A stretch of DNA of 56,826 nt from Sulfuritalea sp. (lineage in GTDB: Bacteria > Pseudomonadota > Gammaproteobacteria > Burkholderiales > Rhodocyclaceae): positions 1 through 56,826 of the forward strand of contig JAMPYF010000030.1 in NCBI GenBank assembly GCA_023700805.1, read 5' to 3'. Under the pieces are notes generated by a model that had not been told where the DNA came from, made no database searches, and saw nothing but the letters and a program-made list of their open reading frames with translations. Below are positions 25,599 through 35,522 of this stretch, one piece after another (the first letter of the stretch is position 1; the number at the start of each line of letters is the position of its first letter). A program made the translations under genes and the position numbers.

Positions 25599-26788
25599 GC
25601 GCCACCATGCGCGATGCGGCTGCGCAGCGCTTCCTCCCGGGCAACCGCCTGTCCTTGCTCAGTTCGGGCAGCGAATACTTCCCCGCACTGATCGCCGCGA
25701 TCGGCGCCGCGGTGCACGAGGTGCATCTCGAAACCTACATCTTTGCCGACGACGCCACCGGACGCCGGGTCGCCGCAGCGCTGGGCGCCGCCGCGCAACG
25801 CGGCGTCGCCGTGCGGGTGCTGGTCGACGGCTTCGGCGCGCGCGAGTTTGCCGCCGGCCTCGGCGTCGCGCTGACGGCCGACCGCGTCGAGGTCATGACC
25901 TACCGCCCGGAGATCGGAAAGTTCCGCTTCCGGCGTCACCGCCTGCGCCGGCTGCATCGCAAGCTGGTGGTGGTCGACGGCCGCCTGGCCTTCGTCGGCG
26001 GCATCAATGTGCTGGACGATTTCGACGACGGCAAGGCGCTGTCGCCGCGCTTCGATTACGCCGTGAGCATCGAAGGCCCGCTGGTGGCGCGCATCCACGC
26101 CGACGTGCGGCATGTCTGGCGGCTGGTGCGCTGGGCACGCCTCGGCCGCCGCCCGCCGCCGCCGCCGCCGCTGCCCGCCGCGCCGGCCGTCAGCGGCACG
26201 ACGCTGGCCGCGCTGGTGATCCGGGACAACCTGCGCCATCGGCGCGACATCGAGAATGCCTATCTCAGCGCCATCGCCCAGGCGCGGCGCGAGATCGTGA
26301 TCGCCAACGCCTATTTCTTCCCCGGCCGGCGCCTGCGCAAGGCGCTGCTGGCGGCAACCAAGCGCGGCGTGGCGGTGACCCTGCTGCTGCAGGGGCGCGT
26401 CGAGTACCTGCTGCAGCACTATGCAACGCGCTCGCTCTACGACCGCATGCTGTCGGCGGGCGTCCGCGTCTTCGAATACGACAAGGCCTTCCTGCATGCC
26501 AAGGTGGCGGTGATCGACGGGCACTGGGCAACCGTCGGCTCGTCCAACATCGATCCCTTCAGCCTGCTGCTGTCGCGCGAAGCGAACCTGGTGGTGCGCG
26601 ACGCCGGCTTCGCCAATACCTTGCACGCCAGCCTGGAAGCCGCCATGGCAGGCGCCTCCCACGAGATCCGGTCGGCGGACCACCGCCGCCGTTCCTGGCT
26701 GGCGCGCATCGCCAGCGCCGCCGCCTACAGCCTGGTGCGCCTGCTGATCGGCGTCACGCGCTACGGCGGCAAGCAGTACTCGGATTAA
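25595..26788 (+). CDS. clsB: cardiolipin synthase B
   Basis: A phospholipase-D superfamily protein of about 397 residues with two HKD motifs: [20 protein letters not shown] and [46 protein letters not shown] at the N-terminus and [15 protein letters not shown] match ClsB rather than ClsA. It makes cardiolipin in the inner membrane. Start is either the GTG at 25595, which shares GTGA with the previous stop, or the ATG at 25607. Its TAA overlaps the TAA of the convergent ppc gene in TTAA (26785-26788). Confidence 0.92.
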   Translation: MSATMRDAAAQRFLPGNRLSLLSSGSEYFPALIAAIGAAVHEVHLETYIFADDATGRRVAAALGAAAQRGVAVRVLVDGFGAREFAAGLGVALTADRVEVMTYRPEIGKFRFRRHRLRRLHRKLVVVDGRLAFVGGINVLDDFDDGKALSPRFDYAVSIEGPLVARIHADVRHVWRLVRWARLGRRPPPPPPLPAAPAVSGTTLAALVIRDNLRHRRDIENAYLSAIAQARREIVIANAYFFPGRRLRKALLAATKRGVAVTLLLQGRVEYLLQHYATRSLYDRMLSAGVRVFEYDKAFLHAKVAVIDGHWATVGSSNIDPFSLLLSREANLVVRDAGFANTLHASLEAAMAGASHEIRSADHRRRSWLARIASAAAYSLVRLLIGVTRYGGKQYSD

Positions 26789-29553
26789 CCGCTGTTGCGC
26801 AGGCCGGCGGCGACGCCGTTGATGGTCAGGTGGATGCCGCGCTGCACGCGCTCGTCGGTGGCGCCGGCGCGGTGGCGGCGCAGCAGTTCAATCTGGATGT
26901 GGTTGAGCGGATCGAGGTAGGGAAAGCGGTTGCGGATCGAGCGCTTCAGCAGCGGATTGAGGTCGAGCAGTTCCTTTTGCCCGGTGATCATTAGCAGCGC
27001 ATCGATCGACGACTGCCACTCTTCCTTGAGGCGCGGGAAGATCGCATCGCGCAGTTGCTCGTCCTTGACCAGTTGCGAGTAGCGTTCGGCGATCGCGATG
27101 TCGCTCTTGCCCAGCACCATGTCCATGTTCGACAGCAGGGCGCGGAAGAAACCCCATTCGCGGTTCATCTCGGCCAGCAAGGCCATGCCCGCCGCGCCAT
27201 GCGTCTCGCGGAATGTGTCGACCGCGGCGCCGAAGCCGAACCAGCCCGGCAGCATCAGGCGGCATTGCGCCCAGGAGAATACCCAGGGGATCGCGCGCAG
27301 GTCCTCGATCGCCGTGGAAGGCTTGCGCGAGGCCGGCCGGCTGCCGATGTTGAGCGCGGCGATTTCGGCGATCACCGTCGATTCCCAGAAGTAAGCTTCG
27401 AAGCCCGGCGTCTCGTAGACCATCTTGCGATAGGCGGCGCAGGCCGCGGCCGAGAGTTCCTCCATCGCGGCGAGGAACTCGGGGCGCGGCGCGTCGTGCT
27501 GGTGGCCCAGCAGCGTGGCTTCGAGCGTCGCGGCGGCAAGGATTTCGAGGTTGCGCCGGCCGAGTTCCGGATTGGCGTATTTCGAGGCGATCACTTCGCC
27601 CTGTTCGGTGATGCGGATCTGGCCCTGCACCGCGCCCTGCGGCTGGGCGAGGATGGCCTGGTAACTGGGCCCGCCGCCGCGGCCGACCGAACCGCCGCGG
27701 CCGTGGAACAGGCGCAGCGTGATGCCGTGGCTGGCGAACACCCGGGTCAGCGCGATTTCGGCGCGGTAGAGCGCCCAACCCGAGGTCAGGAAGCCGCCGT
27801 CCTTGTTGCTGTCGGAATAGCCGAGCATGCATTCTTGCAGCATCCGGCGCGAGCCGAGCAGCCGGCTATAAAGCGGGATCGCGAGCAGGCTGTCCATGAT
27901 GGTGCCGGCATTGGCGAGGTCCTCGATGGTCTCGAACAGCGGCACGATGTTGACGTCGAGCGCGTGGTCCAGCGGCCGCAACAGGCCGACTTCCTTCAGC
28001 AGCACCGCGACTTCGAGAATGTCGGAAACGCCGTCGGTCTTGGAGATGATCACGTTCTCGATCGCCGCCATGCCGTAGCGCCGGTGGATGCTCTGCGCGG
28101 TGTGGAAAATCGCCAGCTCGCCGCGCGTTTCGTCGGAGTAATTGACGCCGGGCGCCGTCAGCGGGCGCGGCGTGGCGAGTTCTTCGAGCAGCAGCGCGAT
28201 GCGCGCGGCTTCGTCCTGCGCCAGGTAATCGCTGCCCGGTCGCGCGATGGCCAGCAGCTCGGCCACGGTGCGCGCATGCACATCCGAGTTCTGGCGCAGG
28301 TCGAGCGGTGCCAGGTGGAAGCCGAATATTCTCGTAGCATGGCGCAGCCGGCGCAGCCGGCCGCGGCCGAGCAGGCCGGCCTTGTGGCTCAGCAGCGAGC
28401 GGTGCAGCACGTCGAGATCGGCGCCGAACTCGGCTGCCGTGGCATAGGGCTCGGCGGCGCCCACGGCATGGCGCGGCGCTTCGAGCTGGTCGAGTTGCAG
28501 GGCGGTGGCCGCCAGCCGCGCGTAGAAGCCGGCGATGGCGCGCCGATAGGGTTCGTCCGCGCGGTGCGGGCTGCGGTCGGGCGACTGTTCCGCAAGCCGC
28601 ATCAACTCGACGTCGGGCACCGAGATCAGTGAAGTGGTGGTCGACAGTTCGGCGCCGAGCTGGTGCAGTTGCTCCAGCAGGTAGCCGATGGCCTTGCGAC
28701 TTTGCGCGCGCATCGCGGCATCGAGCACCTCGGCGGTGACGAAGGGATTGCCGTCGCGATCGCCGCCGATCCACGAGCCGGGGCTGAGGAAGGCCGGCAA
28801 CTCGTCCATGCCCTGCGCCTCCCAGCCCGGCACGGCGCCGGCCAGGTGGTCCTCGCAGGCGTTGTAGAGGCGCGGCAGTTCGCGCAGGAAGGTCATGTCG
28901 TAGAAGGACAGCGCGTTGTTCACCTCGTCCATCACCGAGAGCTTGGCCCGGCGCAGCATGCGCGTCTGCCACAGGCGCAGCACGGCGCGGCGCAGCGCCT
29001 CGTCGTGCGCGGCCTGCTCCTCGGGCGAGAGCTCGGTGCGGTCGCGCTGGTCGAGCAGGCGCGCGATCTTCCACTGGCAGTCGAGGATGCTCTTCCTCTG
29101 GACTTCGGTCGGGTGCGCGGTCAGCACCGGCCGCACCTGGGCGCCGGCGAAGAAATCGCGCAGCCTGGCGGCATCGATGCCGGCTGCCAGCGCGCGCGCC
29201 AGGGCCAGCGCCAGGCTGCCCTCGCGCGGCGCGGCGCCGGCGCGGGCATGGGCGCGCGCGCGGCGGATGTGGTGCTGGTCCTCGGCGATGTTGGCCAGGT
29301 GCGAGAAATAGCTGAAGGCGCGCACCACCATGTTGCTGCCCTCGCGCGGCAGCTCGTGCAGCACCGCTTCCATCTCCGAGCGTGCCGCCGGATCGTCGTC
29401 GCGGTGGAAGCGCAGGGCGAGGCGGCGGATCTGCTCGACGCGCTCGAAGACTTCGAGCCCTTCCTGTTCGCGCACGGTGTCGCCGAGCAGGCGGCCGAGC
29501 AAGCGGATATCGTCGCGCAGGGGTTGGTCTTTGTCGGCGGCAGCAGAGTTCAT
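26785..29553 (-). CDS. ppc: phosphoenolpyruvate carboxylase
   Basis: A 922-residue PEP carboxylase, the anaplerotic enzyme that turns PEP and bicarbonate into oxaloacetate. Diagnostic blocks: [15 protein letters not shown] (catalytic His), [47 protein letters not shown] (mobile Arg/Gly loop), and the C-terminal [11 protein letters not shown]. It begins at ATG 29553 within an ATGA shared with the stop of the thioredoxin-like gene; longer open reading is an accident of frame. Its stop overlaps that of clsB. Confidence 0.97.
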   Translation of the reverse strand: MNSAAADKDQPLRDDIRLLGRLLGDTVREQEGLEVFERVEQIRRLALRFHRDDDPAARSEMEAVLHELPREGSNMVVRAFSYFSHLANIAEDQHHIRRARAHARAGAAPREGSLALALARALAAGIDAARLRDFFAGAQVRPVLTAHPTEVQRKSILDCQWKIARLLDQRDRTELSPEEQAAHDEALRRAVLRLWQTRMLRRAKLSVMDEVNNALSFYDMTFLRELPRLYNACEDHLAGAVPGWEAQGMDELPAFLSPGSWIGGDRDGNPFVTAEVLDAAMRAQSRKAIGYLLEQLHQLGAELSTTTSLISVPDVELMRLAEQSPDRSPHRADEPYRRAIAGFYARLAATALQLDQLEAPRHAVGAAEPYATAAEFGADLDVLHRSLLSHKAGLLGRGRLRRLRHATRIFGFHLAPLDLRQNSDVHARTVAELLAIARPGSDYLAQDEAARIALLLEELATPRPLTAPGVNYSDETRGELAIFHTAQSIHRRYGMAAIENVIISKTDGVSDILEVAVLLKEVGLLRPLDHALDVNIVPLFETIEDLANAGTIMDSLLAIPLYSRLLGSRRMLQECMLGYSDSNKDGGFLTSGWALYRAEIALTRVFASHGITLRLFHGRGGSVGRGGGPSYQAILAQPQGAVQGQIRITEQGEVIASKYANPELGRRNLEILAAATLEATLLGHQHDAPRPEFLAAMEELSAAACAAYRKMVYETPGFEAYFWESTVIAEIAALNIGSRPASRKPSTAIEDLRAIPWVFSWAQCRLMLPGWFGFGAAVDTFRETHGAAGMALLAEMNREWGFFRALLSNMDMVLGKSDIAIAERYSQLVKDEQLRDAIFPRLKEEWQSSIDALLMITGQKELLDLNPLLKRSIRNRFPYLDPLNHIQIELLRRHRAGATDERVQRGIHLTINGVAAGLRNSG

Positions 29554-30053
29554 CAGGGATTCCGGCGCTGGAGTCGGGCCCGGCTTTCCTCGATCGCGCG
29601 GTCGAGGTAGGCGGCATAGAAGTCGGCCAGGCGGAAGCCGACGATGGCTTCGGCCAGAGCCGCGCCGTCGGGACCGTGGAACATCACGGTCGGCGCGAAG
29701 CGCGCCTGCACCTGGTTTGAAAAGTCGGCGCTGGCGATACGGCGCCCGGCGAAATCCACCACGGTGCCGGCGCGGTCCATGTGCAGTTCGCGCACCACGG
29801 CCGGCGCCGCCGGATTGCGCGACAGCGGGCCCAGATGTTCGCGCCTCACTCTCTCGCACCAGCCGCAGTCGTCGCGGCTGTAGAGCACCACCAGCGGCAC
29901 GCCTTTCGCGGCGGCGAGGCGCGCATCGGCGGCCAGGTCCGTGGCCTCCGTCAATGCGCCGGCCGGCGCCGCCGGCGCCAGTGCCGGCAAAGCGGCAAGC
30001 AGGCACGCCGCGATCAGCGCGAATGCGCGCTTCAAGCTGATTCCGAAACCCAT
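29553..30053 (-). CDS. periplasmic thioredoxin-like protein
   Basis: A 166-residue protein with a hydrophobic N-terminus ([18 protein letters not shown]) that should be a signal peptide, then a thioredoxin fold with the active site RDDCGWCER (CxxC) and the cis-Pro stretch FAPTVMF. It resembles the SoxW/thioredoxin_2 group of periplasmic thiol-disulfide proteins. Position before ppc, coupled by ATGA, appears conserved enough for one transcript but gives no functional hint. A one-mismatch copy of the dispersed repeat (29724-29736) lies antisense in it, covering RIASADF. Confidence 0.82.
   Translation of the reverse strand: MGFGISLKRAFALIAACLLAALPALAPAAPAGALTEATDLAADARLAAAKGVPLVVLYSRDDCGWCERVRREHLGPLSRNPAAPAVVRELHMDRAGTVVDFAGRRIASADFSNQVQARFAPTVMFHGPDGAALAEAIVGFRLADFYAAYLDRAIEESRARLQRRNP
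29724..29736 (+). repeat. dispersed repeat copy (one mismatch) antisense in thioredoxin-like gene
   Basis: GTCGGCGCTGGCG, preceded by AAAA and followed by ATACGGC as in the consensus; 21 of the flanking consensus bases match apart from one. No clear hairpin adjoins it. Confidence 0.55.
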
Positions 30054-30132
30054 GATTTCCTTCCGTCCGAGGCCCAGCAGGGCATCTTACTGGCGTCTCG
30101 CGTCGGCACAATTACTGTCTTCAATCGCGCGA

Positions 30133-30861
30133 TCAGTGGTGCAGGATGCGGGAAAGGAAGGCCTTCGCGCGCGCGCTGGCCGGGGCGTCGAAAAAAGCGC
30201 CGGTGGGGGCGTCCTCGACGATCTCGCCGTGGTCCATGAACACCACGCGGCGCGCCACCCGGCGGGCAAAGCCCATCTCGTGGGTGACGCACATCATGGT
30301 CATGCCTTCCTGCGCCAGCTCGACCATGACGTCGAGCACTTCGCCGATCATTTCCGGGTCGAGCGCCGAGGTCGGTTCGTCGAACAGCATGCAGATCGGG
30401 TCCATCGCCAGGGCGCGGGCGATCGCCACGCGCTGCTGCTGGCCGCCCGAAAGCTGGCCGGGGAACTTCGCCGCATGCGCGCGCAGGCCGACGCGGTCGA
30501 GCAACGCCTCGCCGCGCGTGGCGGCCTCCTCCTGGCTGCGGCCGAGCACCTTGACCTGGGCCAGCGCCAGGTTTTGCAGCACGTTCATGTGCGGGAACAG
30601 CTCGAAATGCTGGAACACCATGCCGACCCGGGCGCGCAGCTTCGGCAGGTCAGTCTTCGGGTCGCCGACCGAAATGCCGTCCACCGTGATCGTGCCCTGG
30701 GTGAAGGCTTCGAGCCCGTTCACGCACTTGATCAGGGTCGACTTGCCCGAGCCCGACGGCCCGCAGACCACTACCACCTCGCCCTTGGCGACATGGGTGC
30801 TGGCGTTGGCCAGCACCTGGGTGTGGCCGTACCATTTCGAGACATTGCGGATTTCGATCAT
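30133..30861 (-). CDS. gltL: glutamate/aspartate ABC transporter ATP-binding protein
   Basis: A 242-residue ABC ATPase of the polar-amino-acid class: Walker [11 protein letters not shown]-loop [13 protein letters not shown], signature [15 protein letters not shown], Walker [12 protein letters not shown] and the His switch VTHEMGFAR. With the two permease genes and the binding protein it forms gltIJKL. Start at 30861 ([12 protein letters not shown]) matches the family; the preceding 12 residues of the longer frame do not. 16 bp separate it from gltK. Confidence 0.92.
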   Translation of the reverse strand: MIEIRNVSKWYGHTQVLANASTHVAKGEVVVVCGPSGSGKSTLIKCVNGLEAFTQGTITVDGISVGDPKTDLPKLRARVGMVFQHFELFPHMNVLQNLALAQVKVLGRSQEEAATRGEALLDRVGLRAHAAKFPGQLSGGQQQRVAIARALAMDPICMLFDEPTSALDPEMIGEVLDVMVELAQEGMTMMCVTHEMGFARRVARRVVFMDHGEIVEDAPTGAFFDAPASARAKAFLSRILHH

Positions 30862-30877
30862 GAGGCTTCCCGGATCT

Positions 30878-31540
30878 TCAGCGAATGATGGCGACACGTT
30901 TCTGCAGCTGCTTCACGGCCAGCGACAGGCTGAAGCAGATGGCGAAATAGATCAGTGCCGAAAGCACGATCATTTCCACCGGCCGATTGTAATTCTTGCC
31001 GACCACGTCGGCCGCCTTGAGCATGTCCTTGGCGCCGATCGCATACACCAGCGAGGTGTCCTGGAACAGCACGATGGTCTGCGTCAGCAGCACCGGCAGC
31101 ATGTTGCGCAGCGCCTGCGGCAGGATCACGTGAATCATGCTCTGCGCCCGCCCCAGGCCCAGCGCATGCGCCGCATTGAGCTGGCCGCGCGGCACGCTTT
31201 GTATCCCGGAACGCATGATCTCGCAATAGAAGGCCGCCTCGAAGGCGGTGAAGGTGATGATCGCCGAGGTCTCGGCGCCGACCGGCGATCCGGTGATGTA
31301 TGGAATCACCAGGAAGAACCAGAGGATCACCAGCACCAGCGGGATCGAGCGCATCAGGTCCACATAAGCGCCGGCGAGACGCGCCAGCGGCACGATAGGC
31401 GAGAGCCGCGCCAGCGCCAGCAGGGTGCCGATCACGATGCCGCCGCTCATCGCCACCAGCGTCAGGCGCAGCGTGAACAGCAGGCCGTCGCGGATGAAGG
31501 GCAGGCTCGGGCCCCAGACGGAAAAATCGAACTCGCCCAT
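30878..31540 (-). CDS. gltK: glutamate/aspartate ABC transporter permease GltK
   Basis: A 220-residue inner-membrane permease with about five membrane segments. It begins [27 protein letters not shown] and has the EAA loop [37 protein letters not shown] that contacts the ATPase. Together with GltJ it forms the translocation channel. One base separates it from gltJ. Confidence 0.92.
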   Translation of the reverse strand: MGEFDFSVWGPSLPFIRDGLLFTLRLTLVAMSGGIVIGTLLALARLSPIVPLARLAGAYVDLMRSIPLVLVILWFFLVIPYITGSPVGAETSAIITFTAFEAAFYCEIMRSGIQSVPRGQLNAAHALGLGRAQSMIHVILPQALRNMLPVLLTQTIVLFQDTSLVYAIGAKDMLKAADVVGKNYNRPVEMIVLSALIYFAICFSLSLAVKQLQKRVAIIR

Positions 31541-31541
31541 C

Positions 31542-32279
31542 TCAGCCGCTCCGCGCGATGAGGCCGGGCACCCGCGTGCGCGCCTCGATCCAGGCCATGC
31601 CGCGATTCGCCGTGAAGGCGCAGATGAAATACAGCAGCGTCACGGCCAGGTAGGTTTCGATGCCCTGCTCGGAATCCTCCTGCATCTGCCGCGCCTGGAA
31701 GGTCAGTTCCAGCACACCGATGGCGAAGGCCACCGAGGAGTTCTTGAACACGTTCATGAATTCCGAGGTCAGCGGCGGGATCACGATGCGCAGCGCCTGC
31801 GGCAGGATCACCTGGCGGTAGGCCTGGGGCAGCGTCAGGCCCAGGGCCAGCGCCGCGTCGCGCTGGCCGCGCGGCAGGCTGCCGACGCCGGCGCGAACCT
31901 GCTCGGCGATGCGCGCCGAGGTGAACAAGCCGAGGCAGATCGCGGCGGTGACGAACTCCTTGGCCGGCATCTCCTGCTTGACCCAGAGCGACCAGTCGCG
32001 CGGCAGGAATTCGGGCACGACGAAGAACCAGAGGAACATCTGCACCAAGAGCGGGACGTTGCGGAACAGCTCGACCCAGACATTGCCAAGGCCGACCAGC
32101 AGGCGCGAGGGCGTGGTGCGCAGCGCGCCGACCGCGATGCCGATGGTCAGCGCCAGCAGCCAGGCCGTCAGCGATACGGCCAGGGTCCAGCCGAGGCCGG
32201 TGATCAGCCAGTCGAGATAGGTCTCGTCGCCCGACTTGACCGGCTCGAGGAAAATGCCCCAGTTCCAGTGGTAGTTCAT
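31542..32279 (-). CDS. gltJ: glutamate/aspartate ABC transporter permease GltJ
   Basis: A 245-residue permease: [14 protein letters not shown]...[20 protein letters not shown], the [22 protein letters not shown] segment typical of GltJ, and an EAA loop [37 protein letters not shown]. It is separated from the binding-protein gene by a long inverted repeat, unlike the tight spacing of the other genes of the operon. Confidence 0.92.
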   Translation of the reverse strand: MNYHWNWGIFLEPVKSGDETYLDWLITGLGWTLAVSLTAWLLALTIGIAVGALRTTPSRLLVGLGNVWVELFRNVPLLVQMFLWFFVVPEFLPRDWSLWVKQEMPAKEFVTAAICLGLFTSARIAEQVRAGVGSLPRGQRDAALALGLTLPQAYRQVILPQALRIVIPPLTSEFMNVFKNSSVAFAIGVLELTFQARQMQEDSEQGIETYLAVTLLYFICAFTANRGMAWIEARTRVPGLIARSG

Positions 32280-32291
32280 GCCTAATCTCTC

Positions 32292-32396
32292 ACCACCAAG
32301 TCACCAAGTTCACCAAGGAGCACCAAGAAAACCGGAATTACTCGATTTGCTCTTGCCTCTCTTGGTGCATCTTGGTGTCCTTGGTGTCTTGGTGGT
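32292..32396. repeat. 36-bp imperfect inverted repeat built of CACCAAG units, between gltI and gltJ
   Basis: Left arm 32292-32327 contains four CACCAAG/ACCAAG units; right arm 32361-32396 contains four CTTGGTG units; the arms match at most positions around a 33-base loop. Transcribed as RNA it would form a long hairpin between the abundant binding-protein message and the permease message. There is no U-tract, so it looks like a stabilising or attenuating element rather than a full terminator. Confidence 0.85.
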
Positions 32397-32404
32397 AAAG
32401 GCTC

Positions 32405-33313
32405 TTACTTCTTGTTGAAGCTCTCGGCCGGGGCGTCGCTCGGCGCCTTGATCAGGGCCTTGAGCTGCTCGCTCATGGGGAAGTTCATGCTGACGTTCTT
32501 GGGCGGGATCGGCGACATGAACCAGCGCGCGTAGAGCTTGTCGAGTTCGCCGCTTTTCATGAGGCCGGTCACGGCCTCGTCGACCAGCTTCTTGAAGGCC
32601 GGATCATCCTTGCGCAGCATGATGGCGATCGGCTCGACGTTGAGCACCTCGCCGACAATCGCGTAATCGGCCGGCGACTTGGAGCTGACGATGAGGCCGG
32701 CAAGCAGGTTGTCGTCCATGACGAAGGCCACCGCGCGGTCGGTTTCCAGCATCAGGAAGGCGTCGGCGTGATCCTTGCCATAGACCTCCTTGAAGTCGAT
32801 GCCCTTGCCCTTCTCATGGGCGCGCATCAATTGCACGCTGGTGGTGCCGGTGGTGGTCGCCACCGGCTTGCCGCCGAGCTGGCTCAGACTCTGTATGCCC
32901 GAAGCCTTCTTCACCGCCATGCGCACGTTGGTGACGAAGGTGGTCGGCGCGAAGGCCACCTGTTTCTGCCGCGCCTCGTTGTTGGTGGTCGACCCGCATT
33001 CGAGATCGACGGTGCCGTTGGCGACCAGCGGGATGCGGTTCTGCGAAGTCACCGCCTGGTGATGCACCTTGAGCGCCGGCAGCTTGAGCCTGGCCTTGAC
33101 CGCATCGACGATGTGCTTGCAGACGTCGATGTGGTAACCGACCGGCTGCTGCTTGTCGTCGAGATAGGACAGCGGGTAGGAGGATTCGCGGATGCCCAGC
33201 GTGATGCTGCCGCTGTCCCTGACCTTCTTCAGCGTGCCTGAATCCTGTGACAGCGCGGGTGCGGCAGCGGCGGCGAGGATGAGTGAAACGAGCATAGCGG
33301 AGCGAGAGTTCAT
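32405..33313 (-). CDS. gltI: glutamate/aspartate periplasmic binding protein
   Basis: A 302-residue type II solute-binding protein with signal peptide (AMLVSLILAAAAAPALS). Domain landmarks: GTLKKVRDSGSITLGIRESSYPLSYLDD, GYHIDVCKHIVDAVK, RIPLVANGTVDLECGSTTNNEAR (the GltI ligand loop), FVTNVRMAVKK and KLYARWFMSPIPP. It captures glutamate and aspartate in the periplasm and delivers them to GltJK. It starts 15 bp after the exporter gene, suggesting a common transcript. Confidence 0.93.
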   Translation of the reverse strand: MNSRSAMLVSLILAAAAAPALSQDSGTLKKVRDSGSITLGIRESSYPLSYLDDKQQPVGYHIDVCKHIVDAVKARLKLPALKVHHQAVTSQNRIPLVANGTVDLECGSTTNNEARQKQVAFAPTTFVTNVRMAVKKASGIQSLSQLGGKPVATTTGTTSVQLMRAHEKGKGIDFKEVYGKDHADAFLMLETDRAVAFVMDDNLLAGLIVSSKSPADYAIVGEVLNVEPIAIMLRKDDPAFKKLVDEAVTGLMKSGELDKLYARWFMSPIPPKNVSMNFPMSEQLKALIKAPSDAPAESFNKK

Positions 33314-33328
33314 GGCGTTCTCCTTGGG

Positions 33329-35164
33329 TCAGGCTTCGATCAGGTGTTGCTGCTGTTGCAAGGCCCACATCTGGGCATACAGCCCGTCGCGTGCGAGCAG
33401 CGCGCGGTGGCTGCCGCGTTCGACGATGCGCCCGGCATCGAGCACCAGGATCTCGTCGGCGTTCATGACCGTAGACAAGCGGTGGGCAATGATCAAGGTG
33501 GTGCGGCCGACCGCGACCTGTTCGAGTTCGGCCTGGATGGCCTTTTCGGTCTTCGAGTCGAGCGCCGAGGTGGCCTCGTCGAAAATCAGGATCGGCGGGT
33601 TCTTCAGCAACGCCCGCGCGATCGCCACGCGCTGCTTCTCGCCACCGGACAGCTTGAGGCCGCGTTCGCCGACGCGCGTGTCATAGCCTTCGGGCAGGCG
33701 CTCGATGAAATCGTGGATGTGCGCCGCCTGGGCTGCAGCGATGACTTCCTCGCGCGGCGCCGCGGGCCGGCCGTACTGGATGTTGTAGAAGATCGTGTCG
33801 TTGAACAGCACCGTGTCCTGCGGCACGATGCCGATCGCGGCGCGCACCGAGGACTGCTGCAGCGCGCGCAGGTCGGAACCGTTGATCCTGACCGAGCCCG
33901 AGGTGGTGTCGTAGAAGCGGAACAGCAGCCGCGCCAGGGTGGACTTGCCCGAGCCGCTGTGGCCGACCACGGCCACCGTCCTGCCAGCGCCAACTTTGAA
34001 ATTCACGTCGAACAGGATCTGCCGGTTGGGCTCGTAGGCGAAGCCGACATTGACGAATTCGATCTCGCAGGGACCCGACTCACCGGCAGGAAACAAGGGC
34101 CGCGCATCGGGCGCATCCTGGATTTCGCGGTTCTTGCCGAGCAGGCCGAACATGCGCTCGATGTCGGTCAGCGACTGGCGGATCTCGCGGTAGAGCACGC
34201 CGAGGTGGTTGAGCGGCATGTAGAGCTGGATCAGGAAGGCATTCACCAGCACGATGTCGCCCACCGTCATCTGGCCGGCGGCCACACCCACCGCGGCGCG
34301 CCACATCATCACCGTCACGCCGGCGGCGATCAGCAGCGACTGACCCAGGTTGAGCCAGGACAGCGAAATCTGGCTCTTGATCTGCGCCTTCTCCCACTTC
34401 TGCATCTGCTCGTCGTAGCGGTCGTGCTCCCAGCGTTCGTTGTTGAAATACTTGACCGTCTCGAAGTTGATCAGGCTGTCCACGGCGCGCACGTTGGCCG
34501 CCGAATCGAGTTCGTTGACCTCGCGCCGCAGCACCGTGCGCCAGTTGGTGACGACTATCGTGAAGCTCACGTAGAGCGTCAGCGTGACCAGCGTGATCAG
34601 CGTGAAATCCTTGTCGTAGCGCGCGGCGAGGATGCCCAGCACCAGCGCGATCTCGACCAGGGTCGGCAGGATCGAATACAGCGTGTAGCTGATCAGCGAG
34701 CCGATCGAGCGCGTGCCGCGTTCGATGTCGCGCGTCAGGCCGCCGGTCTGGCGGTCGAGGTGGAAGCGCAGGGAGAGCGAATGCAGGTGCTCGAACACCT
34801 GCAGCGTGATGGTGCGCACCGCGCGCTGGGTGACGCGGGCGAAGAAGATCTCGCGCAGCTCGGTGAACAGCACGGTGGAGAAGCGCAGCGCGCCATAGGC
34901 CGCCAGGAGGCCCAGCGGCACCAGCAGCACCGCCTGCTCCAGCTTGCCGGCGCCGGGCAGGGTGAAGGTGTCGATGATGTCCTTGAACACCAGCGGCACC
35001 GCGACATTGGTCAGCTTGGCCAGCAGCAGGCAGGCCAGGGCGAAGACCACGCGGCCCTTCCATGCCCACAGGTAGGGCAGCAGGGTCTTGATCGTGTGCC
35101 AGTCGTGGCGGGTCTCGGGGATCGGGCCCGGCAGGGCCATGGTGGGGGGGGTGCGGCGCATCAT
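33329..35164 (-). CDS. Atm1/HMT1-type ABC exporter (fused permease and ATPase)
   Basis: A 611-residue half-transporter. The N-terminal 320 residues have six membrane helices (with WKGRVVFALACLLLAKLTNVAVPLVFKDIID) and the conserved FHLDRQTGGLTRDIERGTR of Atm1-type proteins; the ATPase has [25 protein letters not shown] and ILIFDEATSALD. Bacterial Atm1 proteins export glutathione-linked metals or sulfur species. In its ATPase, FKVGAGRTVAVVG just before Walker A contains a near-exact in-frame copy of the dispersed repeat (33982-33994). Likely homodimer in the inner membrane. Confidence 0.9.
   Translation of the reverse strand: MMRRTPPTMALPGPIPETRHDWHTIKTLLPYLWAWKGRVVFALACLLLAKLTNVAVPLVFKDIIDTFTLPGAGKLEQAVLLVPLGLLAAYGALRFSTVLFTELREIFFARVTQRAVRTITLQVFEHLHSLSLRFHLDRQTGGLTRDIERGTRSIGSLISYTLYSILPTLVEIALVLGILAARYDKDFTLITLVTLTLYVSFTIVVTNWRTVLRREVNELDSAANVRAVDSLINFETVKYFNNERWEHDRYDEQMQKWEKAQIKSQISLSWLNLGQSLLIAAGVTVMMWRAAVGVAAGQMTVGDIVLVNAFLIQLYMPLNHLGVLYREIRQSLTDIERMFGLLGKNREIQDAPDARPLFPAGESGPCEIEFVNVGFAYEPNRQILFDVNFKVGAGRTVAVVGHSGSGKSTLARLLFRFYDTTSGSVRINGSDLRALQQSSVRAAIGIVPQDTVLFNDTIFYNIQYGRPAAPREEVIAAAQAAHIHDFIERLPEGYDTRVGERGLKLSGGEKQRVAIARALLKNPPILIFDEATSALDSKTEKAIQAELEQVAVGRTTLIIAHRLSTVMNADEILVLDAGRIVERGSHRALLARDGLYAQMWALQQQQHLIEA
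33982..33994 (-). repeat. dispersed repeat copy (last core base differs) in the ABC exporter gene
   Basis: GTTGGCGCTGGCA in the coding direction, preceded by CAAA, reads KVGAG in the same frame as the copies in the MCP, birA and fadJ-like genes. It lies in the strand before Walker A, where family members have similar short residues, so chance similarity is not excluded. Confidence 0.45.
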
Positions 35165-35213
35165 GCTTTAGATTCTAACAACATGGCGCGGCGCGCCCGG
35201 TCTGGCGTGCCGC

Positions 35214-35522
35214 TCAGGTCGACAGCTTGCGCCCCAGCCTGTCCTCGACCGCAGCCACCTTGGCCTTGATGCGTCCGCCCGGCCCCGCGCGATAGTCGAT
35301 CTTGATCTGGGTGCTGATGCGGTCGCAGTCGCTGCGCATCGCCTCGAAGCAGGCCGTGACGACCGCCATGACCTCGGCCCACTCGCCTTCGATGATGGTG
35401 CCCATCGGCGTCAACTGATAGGGCAGGCCGCTCTTGTCGATGATGTCGAGCGAGCGCGCGACATAGGGGCTCAGGCTCTCGCCCTTGGCGAAGGGCGACA
35501 TCGAGAATTCAAGCAGCACCAT
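35214..35522 (-). CDS. MTH1187-family thiamine-binding protein
   Basis: A 102-residue protein of the MTH1187/YkoF family: MVLLEFSMSPFAKGESLSPYVARSLDIIDKSGLPYQLTPMGTIIEGEWAEVMAVV. Members form ferredoxin-like tetramers that bind thiamine or related compounds; its cellular role is uncertain. Start at 35522 matches the family; the gene overlaps the end of the upstream dehydrogenase by 14 bp, indicating coupling. Confidence 0.85.
   Translation of the reverse strand: MVLLEFSMSPFAKGESLSPYVARSLDIIDKSGLPYQLTPMGTIIEGEWAEVMAVVTACFEAMRSDCDRISTQIKIDYRAGPGGRIKAKVAAVEDRLGRKLST

Noticed and set aside
29554..30111. Upstream extension of the ppc reading frame by 186 codons
   Set aside because: It overlaps the thioredoxin-like gene in another frame and shows no PEP carboxylase sequence; the ATG at 29553 fits the family start.
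32292..32396. Regular CACCAAG units considered as a CRISPR-like array
   Set aside because: The units are 7 bases long, have no equal-length spacers, and are arranged as one inverted repeat.
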